Of a stretch of DNA of 64,000 nt, positions 1 to 7,839 are shown piece after piece; position 1 is the stretch's first letter; every line of letters starts with the position of its first letter. This DNA is from Marinirhabdus gelatinilytica (GTDB taxonomy: Bacteria > Bacteroidota > Bacteroidia > Flavobacteriales > Flavobacteriaceae), in contig NZ_QRAO01000001.1 of NCBI RefSeq assembly GCF_003353425.1, forward strand, positions 372,001 through 436,000, written 5' to 3'. Position numbers and translations under genes: made by a program. Below the pieces are notes generated by a model, which saw only the letters and a list, made by a program, of their open reading frames with translations, was not told where the DNA came from and made no database searches.

Positions 1-1094
1 TGCCGTATTACAAATTATTGGATGATAATATAGGTTACATAGTATTGCAAAAATTTAACCGAAAAACCACTTTAGAGACCAAAGCTGCACTACTGGATTT
101 AAAAGAGCAGGGAGCCAATAAAATTATTCTCGATCTACGGGGTAATCCGGGCGGATTGCTCAACGAGGCCATAAGCATAGTAAACCTCTTTGTGCCCAAG
201 GGGGAAGTAATTACCACTACAAAATCATCTATCGAAAAATACAATAAGGTGTATAAAACCAAGAATGAACCTGTAGATACCGAGATACCTCTAGTGGTAT
301 TGGTAAACGGCCGCAGTGCCTCCGCCAGCGAGATTGTTTCGGGTGGTTTGCAGGACCTGGACCGTGCCGTGGTGGTTGGTGCCCGAAGTTTTGGGAAAGG
401 GCTTGTCCAGCGCCCCAAAAAACTCACGTATGGCACACAGTTAAAAGTGACCATTTCCCGCTATTATACCCCCAGTGGTCGTTGTATCCAAGCACTGGAC
501 TACTGGAACCGTGACGAAAACGGGGATCCCGTTCGGGTAGATGCCAAGGAGTACAACAAATACACTACCAAGGGTGGGAGAACCGTGTATGATGGTGGTG
601 GTATCCTCCCGGATATTGAGGTGGAAACAGCTGTTTTTAGTCCTATCACGACTGCATTGCTGAAAGATCAGGCAATTTTTGATTATGCTACTGAATACCA
701 TTACAACAATCAAATGGCCGACTGGAAAGGGTTTGAGTTCAAGGATTCCGACTTTAGAAATTTTCTTGATTTTCTGAAGCGAAAGGGATTCAGTTATGAA
801 ACCGAAACCGAAAAAGAGTTTGCAGAGGCCCTTAGAAGTGCCGAAGATGAAGACATCGCAAAAGAAATTTCTGGAGATTATGAAGCATTGATGCAATCGA
901 TTGATGCAGCAAAGGAGAAGAAATTGGTTGCCAAAAAAGCCGAGATAAAATCGTTGTTGAGCGATGAAATCCTGAAACGCTACTTCTACAAAGAAGGCCT
1001 GTACGATTACCAAGTGGTGAACAACCCCGAAATTTTAGCAGGGATTGATGTGCTTACTAATGAAAATAAATATAAAAAGATATTGAAGAAATAG
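1..1094 (+). CDS. C-terminal processing peptidase, S41 family (5' partial)
   Basis: The reading frame is open to the left edge (codon phase starts at base 3), so the N-terminus and probably most of the PDZ domain lie outside the window. The visible part is the S41 tail-specific protease core: an RGNPGG strand-turn, then NGRSASASEI with the probable nucleophile serine, and SFGKGLVQ with the general-base lysine 25 residues later. That spacing is the one known for CtpA/Prc enzymes. A helical, Lys/Glu-rich C-terminal region of about 140 residues follows, as in Bacteroidota members. Such proteases act in the periplasm on C-terminal tails of envelope proteins. A perfect 11-bp hairpin follows the stop codon. 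The family is clear; the substrate is unknown. Confidence 0.93.
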   Translation, partial: PYYKLLDDNIGYIVLQKFNRKTTLETKAALLDLKEQGANKIILDLRGNPGGLLNEAISIVNLFVPKGEVITTTKSSIEKYNKVYKTKNEPVDTEIPLVVLVNGRSASASEIVSGGLQDLDRAVVVGARSFGKGLVQRPKKLTYGTQLKVTISRYYTPSGRCIQALDYWNRDENGDPVRVDAKEYNKYTTKGGRTVYDGGGILPDIEVETAVFSPITTALLKDQAIFDYATEYHYNNQMADWKGFEFKDSDFRNFLDFLKRKGFSYETETEKEFAEALRSAEDEDIAKEISGDYEALMQSIDAAKEKKLVAKKAEIKSLLSDEILKRYFYKEGLYDYQVVNNPEILAGIDVLTNENKYKKILKK

Positions 1095-1107
1095 GCTCTC
1101 GATAGTA

Positions 1108-1135
1108 TTATTTTCAGCTTTAGGGCTGAAAATAA
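1108..1135 (+). terminator. Hairpin downstream of the S41 protease
   Basis: An 11-bp perfect stem (TTATTTTCAGC pairing with GCTGAAAATAA) closes a 6-nt loop 14 bases after the stop codon. There is no clean T tract after it, so it could be a weak terminator or an RNA 3'-end stabiliser. The rest of the gap up to base 1270 is AT-rich and contains only a short palindrome (CTCAAGCACTTGAG). Confidence 0.55.
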
Positions 1136-1270
1136 CCACTCAAGCACTTGAGATAATTTGAGCCAACAACCAAGTATTTTAAATTATATGAAGCGATCGT
1201 TCTGGATATAAGTTTTGAATAAAGATTAAGGTCCTAATCAAAATCCTCTCGAACTGACGATACACACATC

Positions 1271-2089
1271 ATGGAAAATTTCCTTCTTTTTTTTGAGACC
1301 ATGCCCACTTGGATGAAAGCACTTTGGGTGTTTTTTACCTTAGGGTTGTTTTGGATCTTGGAGGGATATTACAGCTTGGTCGTACTTAAATACAAAAAGT
1401 GGAAGCACGCTAAAGTAAACCTCGTCCTTTTACTTTTTGTAATGATCATTAATGCAATATTTGGTATTGCCACTGTGGGGATTTTTGAATGGTTGGACGC
1501 TACACAATTTGGGTTGCTACACTTATTTGAAGCTCCCATTTGGCTAGAGCTGCTTATTGCAATTGCCATATTAGATTTAATTGCACAGTATTTTGTACAC
1601 TATTGCTTGCACAAAGTGCCTGCGATGTGGCGTTTGCATTTGGTACACCACAGCGACAAAAACGTGGACGTAACGACGGGCACACGCCACCACCCCATAG
1701 ATTTTATCATTCGTGAAAGCTTTGCTCTTGTAGCGGTGGTGATCACTGGGATGCCCATTGCATTTTATCTTTTCTATAGAATCTTGAGTGTTGCCTTTAC
1801 ATACTTTACCCACGCAAATATTTCGTTACCAAGAGGACTGGACAAGACGTTGAGTTATGTGATCGTTACCCCAAACATGCACAAATTCCATCATCACTTC
1901 CAGTTGCCATGGACCGATAGTAACTATGGCAACATGCTTTCTATTTGGGATAGGTTGTTCGGGACGTTTGTATATGGTGATACTTCACAAATCCAGTATG
2001 GAGTGGACATTGCAGACCATACCGATGACGAGAGTATTGCCGTGCAATTGGGTATTCCCTTTAACAGAAATGTGAAAAGTAAAACATAA
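1271..2089 (+). CDS. Sterol desaturase / fatty acid hydroxylase superfamily protein
   Basis: This 272-residue integral membrane protein has the histidine clusters of the di-iron fatty-acid-hydroxylase superfamily: HYCLH near residue 110, HLVHH near 123, RHH near 140 and HKFHHH near 204. These sit between hydrophobic segments at about 15-40, 48-72, 90-110 and 150-180. Such enzymes hydroxylate or desaturate lipids at the cytoplasmic membrane using O2 and iron; in Bacteroidota the substrates are often carotenoids, fatty acids or hopanoid-like lipids. The ATG at 1271 is the first in frame. The DUF6090-like gene begins 6 bases after the stop, so the two are probably co-transcribed. The superfamily is secure; the substrate cannot be inferred. 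Confidence 0.9.
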   Translation: MENFLLFFETMPTWMKALWVFFTLGLFWILEGYYSLVVLKYKKWKHAKVNLVLLLFVMIINAIFGIATVGIFEWLDATQFGLLHLFEAPIWLELLIAIAILDLIAQYFVHYCLHKVPAMWRLHLVHHSDKNVDVTTGTRHHPIDFIIRESFALVAVVITGMPIAFYLFYRILSVAFTYFTHANISLPRGLDKTLSYVIVTPNMHKFHHHFQLPWTDSNYGNMLSIWDRLFGTFVYGDTSQIQYGVDIADHTDDESIAVQLGIPFNRNVKSKT

Positions 2090-2095
2090 GTAGTT

Positions 2096-2659
2096 ATGGG
2101 AAAAAGATATTATATTAGAGAATTTGTATTTCAGATTATTCCCGTGGCTATTGGGGTGTTTTTGGGATTCCTGGTTTCAAATTGGACAGAAAGTAGAAAA
2201 GAAAATGAACGTTCCAAAAACCTAAAAGAAAGTTTGATTGCGGAACTGACTGAAAACAAAGCTCTAATAAAGCAAGTTCAAAAATATCATGTAATGTTGC
2301 GCGACACGACCAGGTATTTCGCTTCAAACAATAAAGGAATAACAAATCCTTCTTTTTTTAAAGGTGTAAACTTATGGTCCTTGACGGATAGTGCTTATGA
2401 AACCAGCATCCAGACAGGTATTATTAATACGTTGCCCCTTCAAGAGATTCAGGAAATAAACAAAGCATACACCCTCCAGGATAGATACAATGAGTTTTCA
2501 ACGCTGGTTATAACAGGTTTGATGTCCATAGATATTGGAGGTCCCAATAAAGAAGAAAAGTCGAAAGCTGCTCGTTTTCTATCTATAACAATGACAGATG
2601 TAGTAATCAAAGAAAGAGAGCTAATTGAACAATACAATAAGCTATTGAGAATGCTATAA
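2096..2659 (+). CDS. DUF6090-like membrane-anchored protein
   Basis: A 187-residue protein whose only recognisable topology is one N-terminal membrane helix (residues about 10-30, FQIIPVAIGVFLGFLVSNW), followed by a charged, helical soluble part. The layout (short basic start, helix with VxxGxFLGF, then a ExRKxxE linker) resembles the small uncharacterised Bacteroidota family DUF6090, where members often occur near membrane enzymes. It follows the sterol-desaturase-like gene by 6 bases and is probably translated from the same mRNA. No catalytic motif is visible and no function is proposed. Confidence 0.7.
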   Translation: MGKRYYIREFVFQIIPVAIGVFLGFLVSNWTESRKENERSKNLKESLIAELTENKALIKQVQKYHVMLRDTTRYFASNNKGITNPSFFKGVNLWSLTDSAYETSIQTGIINTLPLQEIQEINKAYTLQDRYNEFSTLVITGLMSIDIGGPNKEEKSKAARFLSITMTDVVIKERELIEQYNKLLRML

Positions 2660-2727
2660 TTGTGAGAATAGGCACCTTAACAAAACTTTAATTGCTTCGT
2701 ATATCTATTTTTCGTATACTATGGGTT

Positions 2728-3099
2728 ATGGTACAAGTAGACAAACAGGAAAATACAGAGACGCTCGAGGAGTCCGTAGCGTATTTAGAGAACAAAGGAT
2801 TTGAAAACATCAAAGCAGATCTTGAGGGTTACGAAACCCCAAAATCGTACAAAAAGGCAGGTAGCGATATTAGCATTACGCCAGATATTGTAGCCGAGCG
2901 CGCTGGCATTAAGCACTATTTTGAAGTAAGCCTGAAAAGTGAAAAACCAAGTTTGCTCAAGTCGAAATGGAGGTTTTTGGATGTGTTGACACGTATGAAA
3001 AATCACCGTTTTAAGATCATTACCCGTAGAGGGCACTATAAGTTTACCAACGAAATGTTGAAGGATCTTAACTTAGAGAAAAATCTCATCAAGCTGTAA
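2728..3099 (+). CDS. Small protein with a PD-(D/E)xK-like motif
   Basis: The open frame extends up to a TTG at 2692, but the ATG at 2728 gives a more natural start (MVQVDKQEN) and a 123-residue protein. Residues in the middle read TPDIVAERAG, then FEVSLKSEK: an Asp on one strand and an E-x-S-x-K on the next. This is the spacing of a PD-(D/E)xK nuclease-type core, followed by a strand/helix RFKIITRRGHYKF. That assignment is my structural inference; the family is otherwise unrecognised. Its last 11 bases overlap the end of the oppositely oriented GNAT gene, so the two transcripts converge. Confidence 0.7.
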   Translation: MVQVDKQENTETLEESVAYLENKGFENIKADLEGYETPKSYKKAGSDISITPDIVAERAGIKHYFEVSLKSEKPSLLKSKWRFLDVLTRMKNHRFKIITRRGHYKFTNEMLKDLNLEKNLIKL

Positions 3100-3529
3100 C
3101 CATGGCAATGTGCGGGATACCGTCTTCTAGGTAGCCCTCGCCGGTAGTTACAAATCCGTGTGATTCGTAAAACTGAATTAAATAGGTCTGCGCCGAAAGT
3201 TTTATTTTTTTGGTGCGGAACTTTTTTTCTATGGCCGTAACCGAAGCTTCCATAATTTCATGGCCATAGCCAAATTTCCGTTCTTTTTCGGGAACCACTA
3301 CCCTTCCTATCGCAGCCTCCTCAAAATAAATCCCAGGTGGGAAACAACGTGTATACGCTACAATGGTATCATTTTTCTTCCCGATTACATGTAATGCGTT
3401 GGCATCTTTTCCATCAATGTCTTGGTATACGCAATCTTGCTCCACTACAAACACTTCACTTCGTAACTGAAGGATATCGTAAAGTTCATAAATAGTAAGC
3501 TCTTCAAATTTTTTAACCGTGATTTCCAT
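3089..3529 (-). CDS. GNAT family N-acetyltransferase, ElaA-like
   Basis: A 146-residue single-domain GNAT protein. The start MEITVKKFEEL at 3529 is preferred over the open frame extending to 3571, because ElaA proteins begin this way. Characteristic ElaA features are LRSEVFVVEQDCVYQDIDG near the N-terminus, then IGRVVV and the acetyl-CoA loop region KFGYGHEIM, and YLIQFYESHGF towards the end. The family transfers acetyl groups from acetyl-CoA; substrates of ElaA proteins are not established. A -7-like TACATTTG (minus strand, 3601-3594) lies about 65 bases upstream. It converges with and overlaps the preceding small gene by 11 bases. Confidence 0.9.
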   Translation of the reverse strand: MEITVKKFEELTIYELYDILQLRSEVFVVEQDCVYQDIDGKDANALHVIGKKNDTIVAYTRCFPPGIYFEEAAIGRVVVPEKERKFGYGHEIMEASVTAIEKKFRTKKIKLSAQTYLIQFYESHGFVTTGEGYLEDGIPHIAMVTA

Positions 3530-3593
3530 ACTTGGTCCTTTCGTTTCTCCTGAGCGTTTCATAGGGCTCAAGAAGCGGAAATTATATCATTTT

Positions 3594-3601
3594 CAAATGT
3601 A
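3594..3601 (-). promoter_or_regulatory. -7 element (TACATTTG) for the GNAT gene
   Basis: On the minus strand the word TACATTTG matches the Bacteroidota sigma-A -7 consensus TAnnTTTG. It would give a leader of about 60 nt before the ATG at 3529. No convincing -33 TTG was seen. Confidence 0.45.
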
Positions 3602-3644
3602 GGTTTAATTTCTGTAATTAATGGTGGGTTAATTACTGCCAGAG

Positions 3645-4559
3645 CTAATCCTGTACAATTACATCCTTGGCATCATCTTTTTTGTACTCGGGCTGGATGT
3701 TCACATGGTTTATCCCGAAGTCCTTATACAGTCTTTTTTCAACTTGATCTAATATTGTATCGAACCGTGATAAGGTAATGTCTTCGTGAAAATCAATATG
3801 CGCCTCTAGATGGGTTTCGTTTTCGTTGAGCTGCCAGATGTGCATATGGTGTACGTTTTTTATTTCGGGTGCTTCGGAAATGGCTTCGCGAAGTTCCTCC
3901 AAACGTATATCGTCTGGGGTGAAGAGCATTAAAATCTTAAAGCTGCTTTTCAGCAAATCGTAGCCCATGAATAACAGGTATATTGCTATAAGGACCGTAA
4001 GAACACTATCTACCCAAAACCATCCAAAATATTTCATTAGCAACCCCCCGATCAAAACCGCAACACTGGCAGACATATCGGTTAACAAGTGTAAATATGC
4101 AGAACGCATATTCATATTCTCCTTACTGTCCTTTTTCAGTAATAACACACTGAAACCGTTTGCAGCAATCCCTAAAATGGCCAACCAAATTACCAATCCG
4201 CTCTCAATCTCCTGCGGATTCATAAACCGAAGCACCGCTTCATAGATTAGATACACCGCAACAATGAGCAAGGTAGCCGCATTGACAAACGCTGCAATAA
4301 TTTCGGCACGTTTGTAACCAAATGTTTTATCGAAGGAGGCCGCTTTTTTTGAAAATTTATCAGCTATATAGCTCACAATGAGCGAGAGTACATCGCTAAA
4401 ATTGTGCAAGGCATCACTCAATAAAGAAAGACTCCCAGAAATGAGGCCACCAATAATTTGGGCAACGGTTATAATAATATTCAACCCAATGGAAAGGAGG
4501 AGGTTGCGCCCTTTTAGGTCTTGGTGGGAATGCTCGTGATGGGAATGGTTTTGAGCCAC
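3645..4559 (-). CDS. Cation diffusion facilitator (zinc/cadmium exporter)
   Basis: CDF-family antiporter of about 304 residues. A His-rich N-terminus (HSHHEHSH) precedes six membrane helices. The metal-site signatures are SDALHNFSDV in helix 2 and HLLTDMSASV in helix 5 (HxxxD), and a cytoplasmic ferredoxin-like domain ends with HHMHIWQL and LEAHIDFHED. These proteins export Zn2+ and similar metals from the cytoplasm against protons. The open frame continues to a TTG at 4592, but a TAACTTTG -7-like element (4587-4580) lies inside that extension. I therefore prefer the GTG at 4559 (MAQNHSHH). If that element is not used, the TTG start remains possible. Transcribed away from rpiB's end. Confidence 0.92.
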   Translation of the reverse strand: MAQNHSHHEHSHQDLKGRNLLLSIGLNIIITVAQIIGGLISGSLSLLSDALHNFSDVLSLIVSYIADKFSKKAASFDKTFGYKRAEIIAAFVNAATLLIVAVYLIYEAVLRFMNPQEIESGLVIWLAILGIAANGFSVLLLKKDSKENMNMRSAYLHLLTDMSASVAVLIGGLLMKYFGWFWVDSVLTVLIAIYLLFMGYDLLKSSFKILMLFTPDDIRLEELREAISEAPEIKNVHHMHIWQLNENETHLEAHIDFHEDITLSRFDTILDQVEKRLYKDFGINHVNIQPEYKKDDAKDVIVQD

Positions 4560-4579
4560 TTTTTTTGGAGTAATTAACC

Positions 4580-4587
4580 CAAAGTTA
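4580..4587 (-). promoter_or_regulatory. -7 element (TAACTTTG) for the CDF transporter
   Basis: The minus-strand word TAACTTTG fits the TAnnTTTG consensus. Its position, inside the longest open frame, is the reason the GTG at 4559 is preferred as start of the transporter. Confidence 0.4.
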
Positions 4588-4615
4588 CTCAATAACTTGA
4601 TAACTCAATACCTTT

Positions 4616-5047
4616 TTAAGAGCAAGCTATTTTTTCTACACGGCGTAAATGGCGACCACCTTCAAAATCGGTGTTCAGGAACGTTTTTACCATTTCCAGT
4701 GCTTGGGGTTCACTTGTAAATCGAGCGGGGATACTCAACACATTCGCGTCGTTATGTTCTCTTGCCAGAGCAGTGATCTCTTTGGTCCAACACAGTGCCG
4801 AACGTACTTTCTGATGTTTATTGGCCGTCATGTTCGCCCCATTACCGCTTCCGCAGATTATGATTCCGTAATCAACGTTTCCAGCTTCAACAGCTGCCGC
4901 CACGGGATGCACAAAATCTGGATAGTCTACACTCTCATCACTATCGGTGCCGTAATTGGTCACTTTATGACCTTCACTTTCTAGATAGGCAGTAATGGTG
5001 TTTTTGTAATCGGTTCCTGCGTGGTCGTTTCCTATGGCTATTTTCAT
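4616..5047 (-). CDS. rpiB: Ribose 5-phosphate isomerase B
   Basis: RpiB/LacAB family, 143 residues, the usual length. It interconverts ribose 5-phosphate and ribulose 5-phosphate in the pentose phosphate pathway. Visible marks are GNDHAG at the N-terminus (phosphate-contacting His9), DYPDF near 41, and the active-site Cys65 in ICGSGNGANM. The open frame runs 54 codons further upstream, but MKIAIGNDHAG is the family start, and a -7 element (TATCTTTG, minus 5099-5092) sits within the extension, ruling the longer form out. The gene diverges from the FG-GAP repeat gene across about 200 bp. Confidence 0.96.
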   Translation of the reverse strand: MKIAIGNDHAGTDYKNTITAYLESEGHKVTNYGTDSDESVDYPDFVHPVAAAVEAGNVDYGIIICGSGNGANMTANKHQKVRSALCWTKEITALAREHNDANVLSIPARFTSEPQALEMVKTFLNTDFEGGRHLRRVEKIACS

Positions 5048-5091
5048 GTGTAAAGTCTGAGATGTCGGGTTAGGTTTTAATTTTATTAATA

Positions 5092-5099
5092 CAAAGATA
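5092..5099 (-). promoter_or_regulatory. -7 element (TATCTTTG) for rpiB
   Basis: Minus-strand TATCTTTG is an exact TAnnTTTG match about 45 bases upstream of the rpiB ATG. It supports the short rpiB start. Confidence 0.55.
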
Positions 5100-5244
5100 G
5101 TTAAGAATCTGTTATTAAATAGTTTAATTCCTGTGCTATTATATAATAAAATACCCATTAAAGGGTATTTCAGTAAGCTAATAATAGACCTACTTTTGGC
5201 ATGTCCCAAATTTACCGGTTCTACCTGTTTTTAAATTTAAAATC

Positions 5245-7002
5245 ATGATGAATCGTTTTTACTTTTTTTTGTTGTTTGTAACAACAGCAACAACATTTGC
5301 CCAAGTGGGTATTAATACTACGAACCCACAGGGAACATTAGATGTTACCTCTGTTGATAATACTGGTCTCGTACTACCAAGAGTAACTTCTGTAGAAGAT
5401 GTTACAGATGGCCAGGGTAATACTCCTGTTGAAGGAACCACTGTTTTCGACATATCCAGAAGCAGCACCTGTTTTTACCAGAATGGAGGTTGGGTATGTA
5501 TTGGGACCGATGGTAGTGGAAATCCTGTGCTCACAGAAGTTGGACCACCCGTTTTTGATGCGAGTAGTACCATTGATTATGTAAAAGCCTCTAATACAGA
5601 TTCAGATGATTTGTTTGGTTATAGTGTTTCAATATCAGATAATAATGAAACACTTGCTGTGAGTGCAGCAACTGAAAATAGTGGTGCTACAGGTATAAAC
5701 GGCAATCAAGCTGATAATAGTGCAACAAGTAGTGGGGCGGTATATATTTTTACTCGTAGTGGAAATATATGGTCACAACAAGCATATATTAAAGCATCCA
5801 ATACTGAGGCAAATGATCTTTTTGGTTTTAACCTTACCCTATCTGGAGATGGAAATACGCTTGCTGTAAGTGCGCTTAATGAAGATAGTAACGCAGTTGG
5901 TATTAACGGGGATGAAACTGATAATAGCGCAACAAATAGTGGGGCGGTATATATTTTTACTCGTAGTGGAACTGTATGGGAACAACAAGCATATATTAAA
6001 GCGTCCAACACAGATGCAAATGATCAATTTGGAAGAACTGTTTCTATTTCGGGCGATGGAAATACTCTCGCTGTTGGAACATTTGGCGAAGACAGTAGCG
6101 CAGTTGGAATTAATGGGGATGAAACCGATAATAGTGCAGGTCAAAGTGGAGCAGTATATATTTATATACGTAGCGGAAATGTATGGGCACAACAGGCTTA
6201 TATTAAGGCTTCTAATACAGATATAAGCGACTATTTTGGTTATAGAGTCTCTCTTTCAGATAACGGAAATATATTAGGGGTTAGTGCAAGTCTGGAAAAT
6301 AGTAATGCGGTTGGAATTGATGGAGATCAAAATAATAATAGTGCAACAAATAGTGGGGCGGTATATATTTTTACTCGTAGTGGAACTGTATGGGAACAAC
6401 AAACTTATATTAAAGCGTCCAATACTGAGGCAAATGATCAATTTGGGAGGTATTTATGTATTTCAGGAGATGGGAATACACTACTGGTGAGTGCACCCTA
6501 TGAGGATAGTAATAGTACCGGAATTAATGGAAATCAATCGGATAATTCATCAATAGAAAGTGGAGCTGTATATGTGTTTACGTTTAGTGGAGTTGTATGG
6601 ACACAACAAGCGTATATAAAAGCATCCAACACAGACTCTGATGATTTATTTGGGTGGAATATTTCTTCTTCAGATAATGGAAACAGAATTGCAATAGGTG
6701 CCACCAATGAAGACAGTAATGCTACAGGAATAAATGGTAACCAACTAGATAATTCTTCTATTAATTCTGGCTCCATATATGTTTTTTCAAGAAATGAAAA
6801 TGTATGGACACAACAAGCGTATATAAAAGCATCCAACACAGAACCAAATGAACGTTTAGAGAGTACTACTGTTTCTAGCAATGGAAATTTAATAATATCA
6901 GGTGCCGTTTACGAGGACAGCAATGCAACAGGTATAAACGGAGACCAAACCAATAACGCGGCTAGCAATAGTGGTGCGGTATATATTTACACTGCCAATT
7001 AA
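5245..7002 (+). CDS. Secreted FG-GAP repeat protein with seven 69-residue repeats
   Basis: A 585-residue exported protein. After a signal peptide ending near TTFAQ comes a GINTTNPQGTLDV segment, common at the N-terminus of Flavobacteriaceae surface proteins. From about residue 112 there are seven tandem repeats of 69 residues, each starting Y(I/V)KASNT and ending SGAVYIF-R-G-W-QQA, with ATGINGDQ-DNSA in the middle. These are FG-GAP-type beta-propeller blades, and seven blades would close one propeller. No T9SS sorting domain is present, so anchoring or export route is unclear. Tandem ATGs occur at 5245 and 5248. A role in adhesion or surface binding is typical for such folds but not shown here. 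Confidence 0.88.
   Translation: MMNRFYFFLLFVTTATTFAQVGINTTNPQGTLDVTSVDNTGLVLPRVTSVEDVTDGQGNTPVEGTTVFDISRSSTCFYQNGGWVCIGTDGSGNPVLTEVGPPVFDASSTIDYVKASNTDSDDLFGYSVSISDNNETLAVSAATENSGATGINGNQADNSATSSGAVYIFTRSGNIWSQQAYIKASNTEANDLFGFNLTLSGDGNTLAVSALNEDSNAVGINGDETDNSATNSGAVYIFTRSGTVWEQQAYIKASNTDANDQFGRTVSISGDGNTLAVGTFGEDSSAVGINGDETDNSAGQSGAVYIYIRSGNVWAQQAYIKASNTDISDYFGYRVSLSDNGNILGVSASLENSNAVGIDGDQNNNSATNSGAVYIFTRSGTVWEQQTYIKASNTEANDQFGRYLCISGDGNTLLVSAPYEDSNSTGINGNQSDNSSIESGAVYVFTFSGVVWTQQAYIKASNTDSDDLFGWNISSSDNGNRIAIGATNEDSNATGINGNQLDNSSINSGSIYVFSRNENVWTQQAYIKASNTEPNERLESTTVSSNGNLIISGAVYEDSNATGINGDQTNNAASNSGAVYIYTAN
5578..6999 (+). repeat. Seven in-frame tandem repeats of 207 bp
   Basis: Each unit encodes one 69-residue FG-GAP blade. 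Units 2, 3 and 5 share long near-identical DNA blocks (for example around 5938-6002 and 6349-6418), while other units have diverged. This pattern indicates recent internal duplication or gene conversion. The last unit is truncated to end at the stop codon. Confidence 0.85.
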
Positions 7003-7489
7003 TATAATATCCTAGTCTTCAATCATAACCATTTCTTAACCGTAGCTTTATATTTTAGTTAACAAGATTGTTGATATTTGTTTACTGAAAATGCACAAAA
7101 ACATTTGGTACTTTCACTTGAGAAATCAATATGCACTTTCTTTTCAGTATTCCTAAAAATAACGCTGTAATTTTTTGGCGAGTTATCAGCATCAAACTGT
7201 AGTTTTCAAACATAAAATTTCAGAAATCTTATTAAAAATTGATTGTCAACTCACGTTATCAACAACTGTTTATAGTACTTTGTAATTGCTTCATTTTAAA
7301 AGGAAATAGTTTCTTAAAAGTATGTTAACAACCTGTATGGAAAAGGTGATAATTTGAAATACAAACAAACCCTCAAAAAGTTATACCCCTTGTTAACACC
7401 CTATCATCATCATCATTTTATTTTTAAAATTTAGAAAAAAAGAAAAGATGATTATATAGTTGTTGAAAAGTATGATAACTTGAAAAAAA
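7003..7489. other. AT-rich intergenic region, weak replication-origin candidate
   Basis: 487 bp without any plausible gene, markedly AT-rich. It contains one DnaA-box-like TTATCAACA (7256-7264; one base off TTATCCACA) and related words on both strands: ATATCAACA (minus, 7077-7069), TTATCAGCA (7183-7191) and TTTTCAACA (minus, 7469-7461). Three GTTAAC words lie near 7058, 7324 and 7392. The last is followed by a short C run, a TCA triplet array (TATCATCATCATCATT) and a T/A-only stretch, which is the order expected for a box next to an unwinding element. The window also carries parS-like sites 18-24 kb away. No exact DnaA box is present, so this stays a low-confidence call. Confidence 0.25.
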
Positions 7490-7729
7490 TCAGACGATTT
7501 TAAGTTGCGAGGGGTTGTTTAGATCGCTCAGAATTTTTGAAGCCTCTGTGACATCTTCCCGATGTACCAAAAGACGGATGCCACCAAAGGCATTACTGTG
7601 GAAAGGAAGCACACTCACCATGGTCTCGTTCTGGAATAAAAAACGCAATCCAGCCTGTTGCAACAAATGTTGCAGTACCGTATATTCACTGGGATAGGTG
7701 AAAATTGCTATAACTTGGTAATCTTTCAT
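7490..7729 (-). CDS. DUF2007-type putative signal-transducing protein
   Basis: A 79-residue protein starting MKDYQVIAIFTYP at 7729; the frame is open 20 codons further but that extension looks non-native. The pattern (a short beta strand, a helix with EYTVLQHLLQQAG, FQNETM, a V-HREDVTEASKIL helix near the end) matches the small DUF2007 domain, described as a PII-like signalling fold. Many Bacteroidota carry it as a stand-alone gene. It is transcribed away from rnr, and its 3' end borders the AT-rich region. The biochemical role is unknown. Confidence 0.75.
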   Translation of the reverse strand: MKDYQVIAIFTYPSEYTVLQHLLQQAGLRFLFQNETMVSVLPFHSNAFGGIRLLVHREDVTEASKILSDLNNPSQLKIV

Positions 7730-7839
7730 AACAACATACTGGTTACTGAGCGTAGTAGAAGTGAAGGTACTAAATCTTTCACAATGCAAACGTAAGGTTG
7801 TGTTAATAATAGTACTTTTACGAATTATAAGAAAAAACC

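Noticed and set aside
4616-5209. A longer rpiB form starting at 5209
   Set aside because: The extra 54 residues are unlike any RpiB and include a -7 promoter box (5099-5092). The family start is at 5047.
6534-6881. Long reading frames antisense to the FG-GAP repeats
   Set aside because: They are mirror frames of repetitive coding sequence with low-complexity, repeated protein and no start or context support.
5578-6999. A CRISPR-like or satellite array
   Set aside because: The repeats are coding, 207 bp long and in frame, without spacers, so they are protein repeats.
7390-7440. A DnaA-trio in TATCATCATCATCATT
   Set aside because: The triplet phase does not fit the known trio pattern with A in the central position on the required strand, so it is only noted as a repeat.
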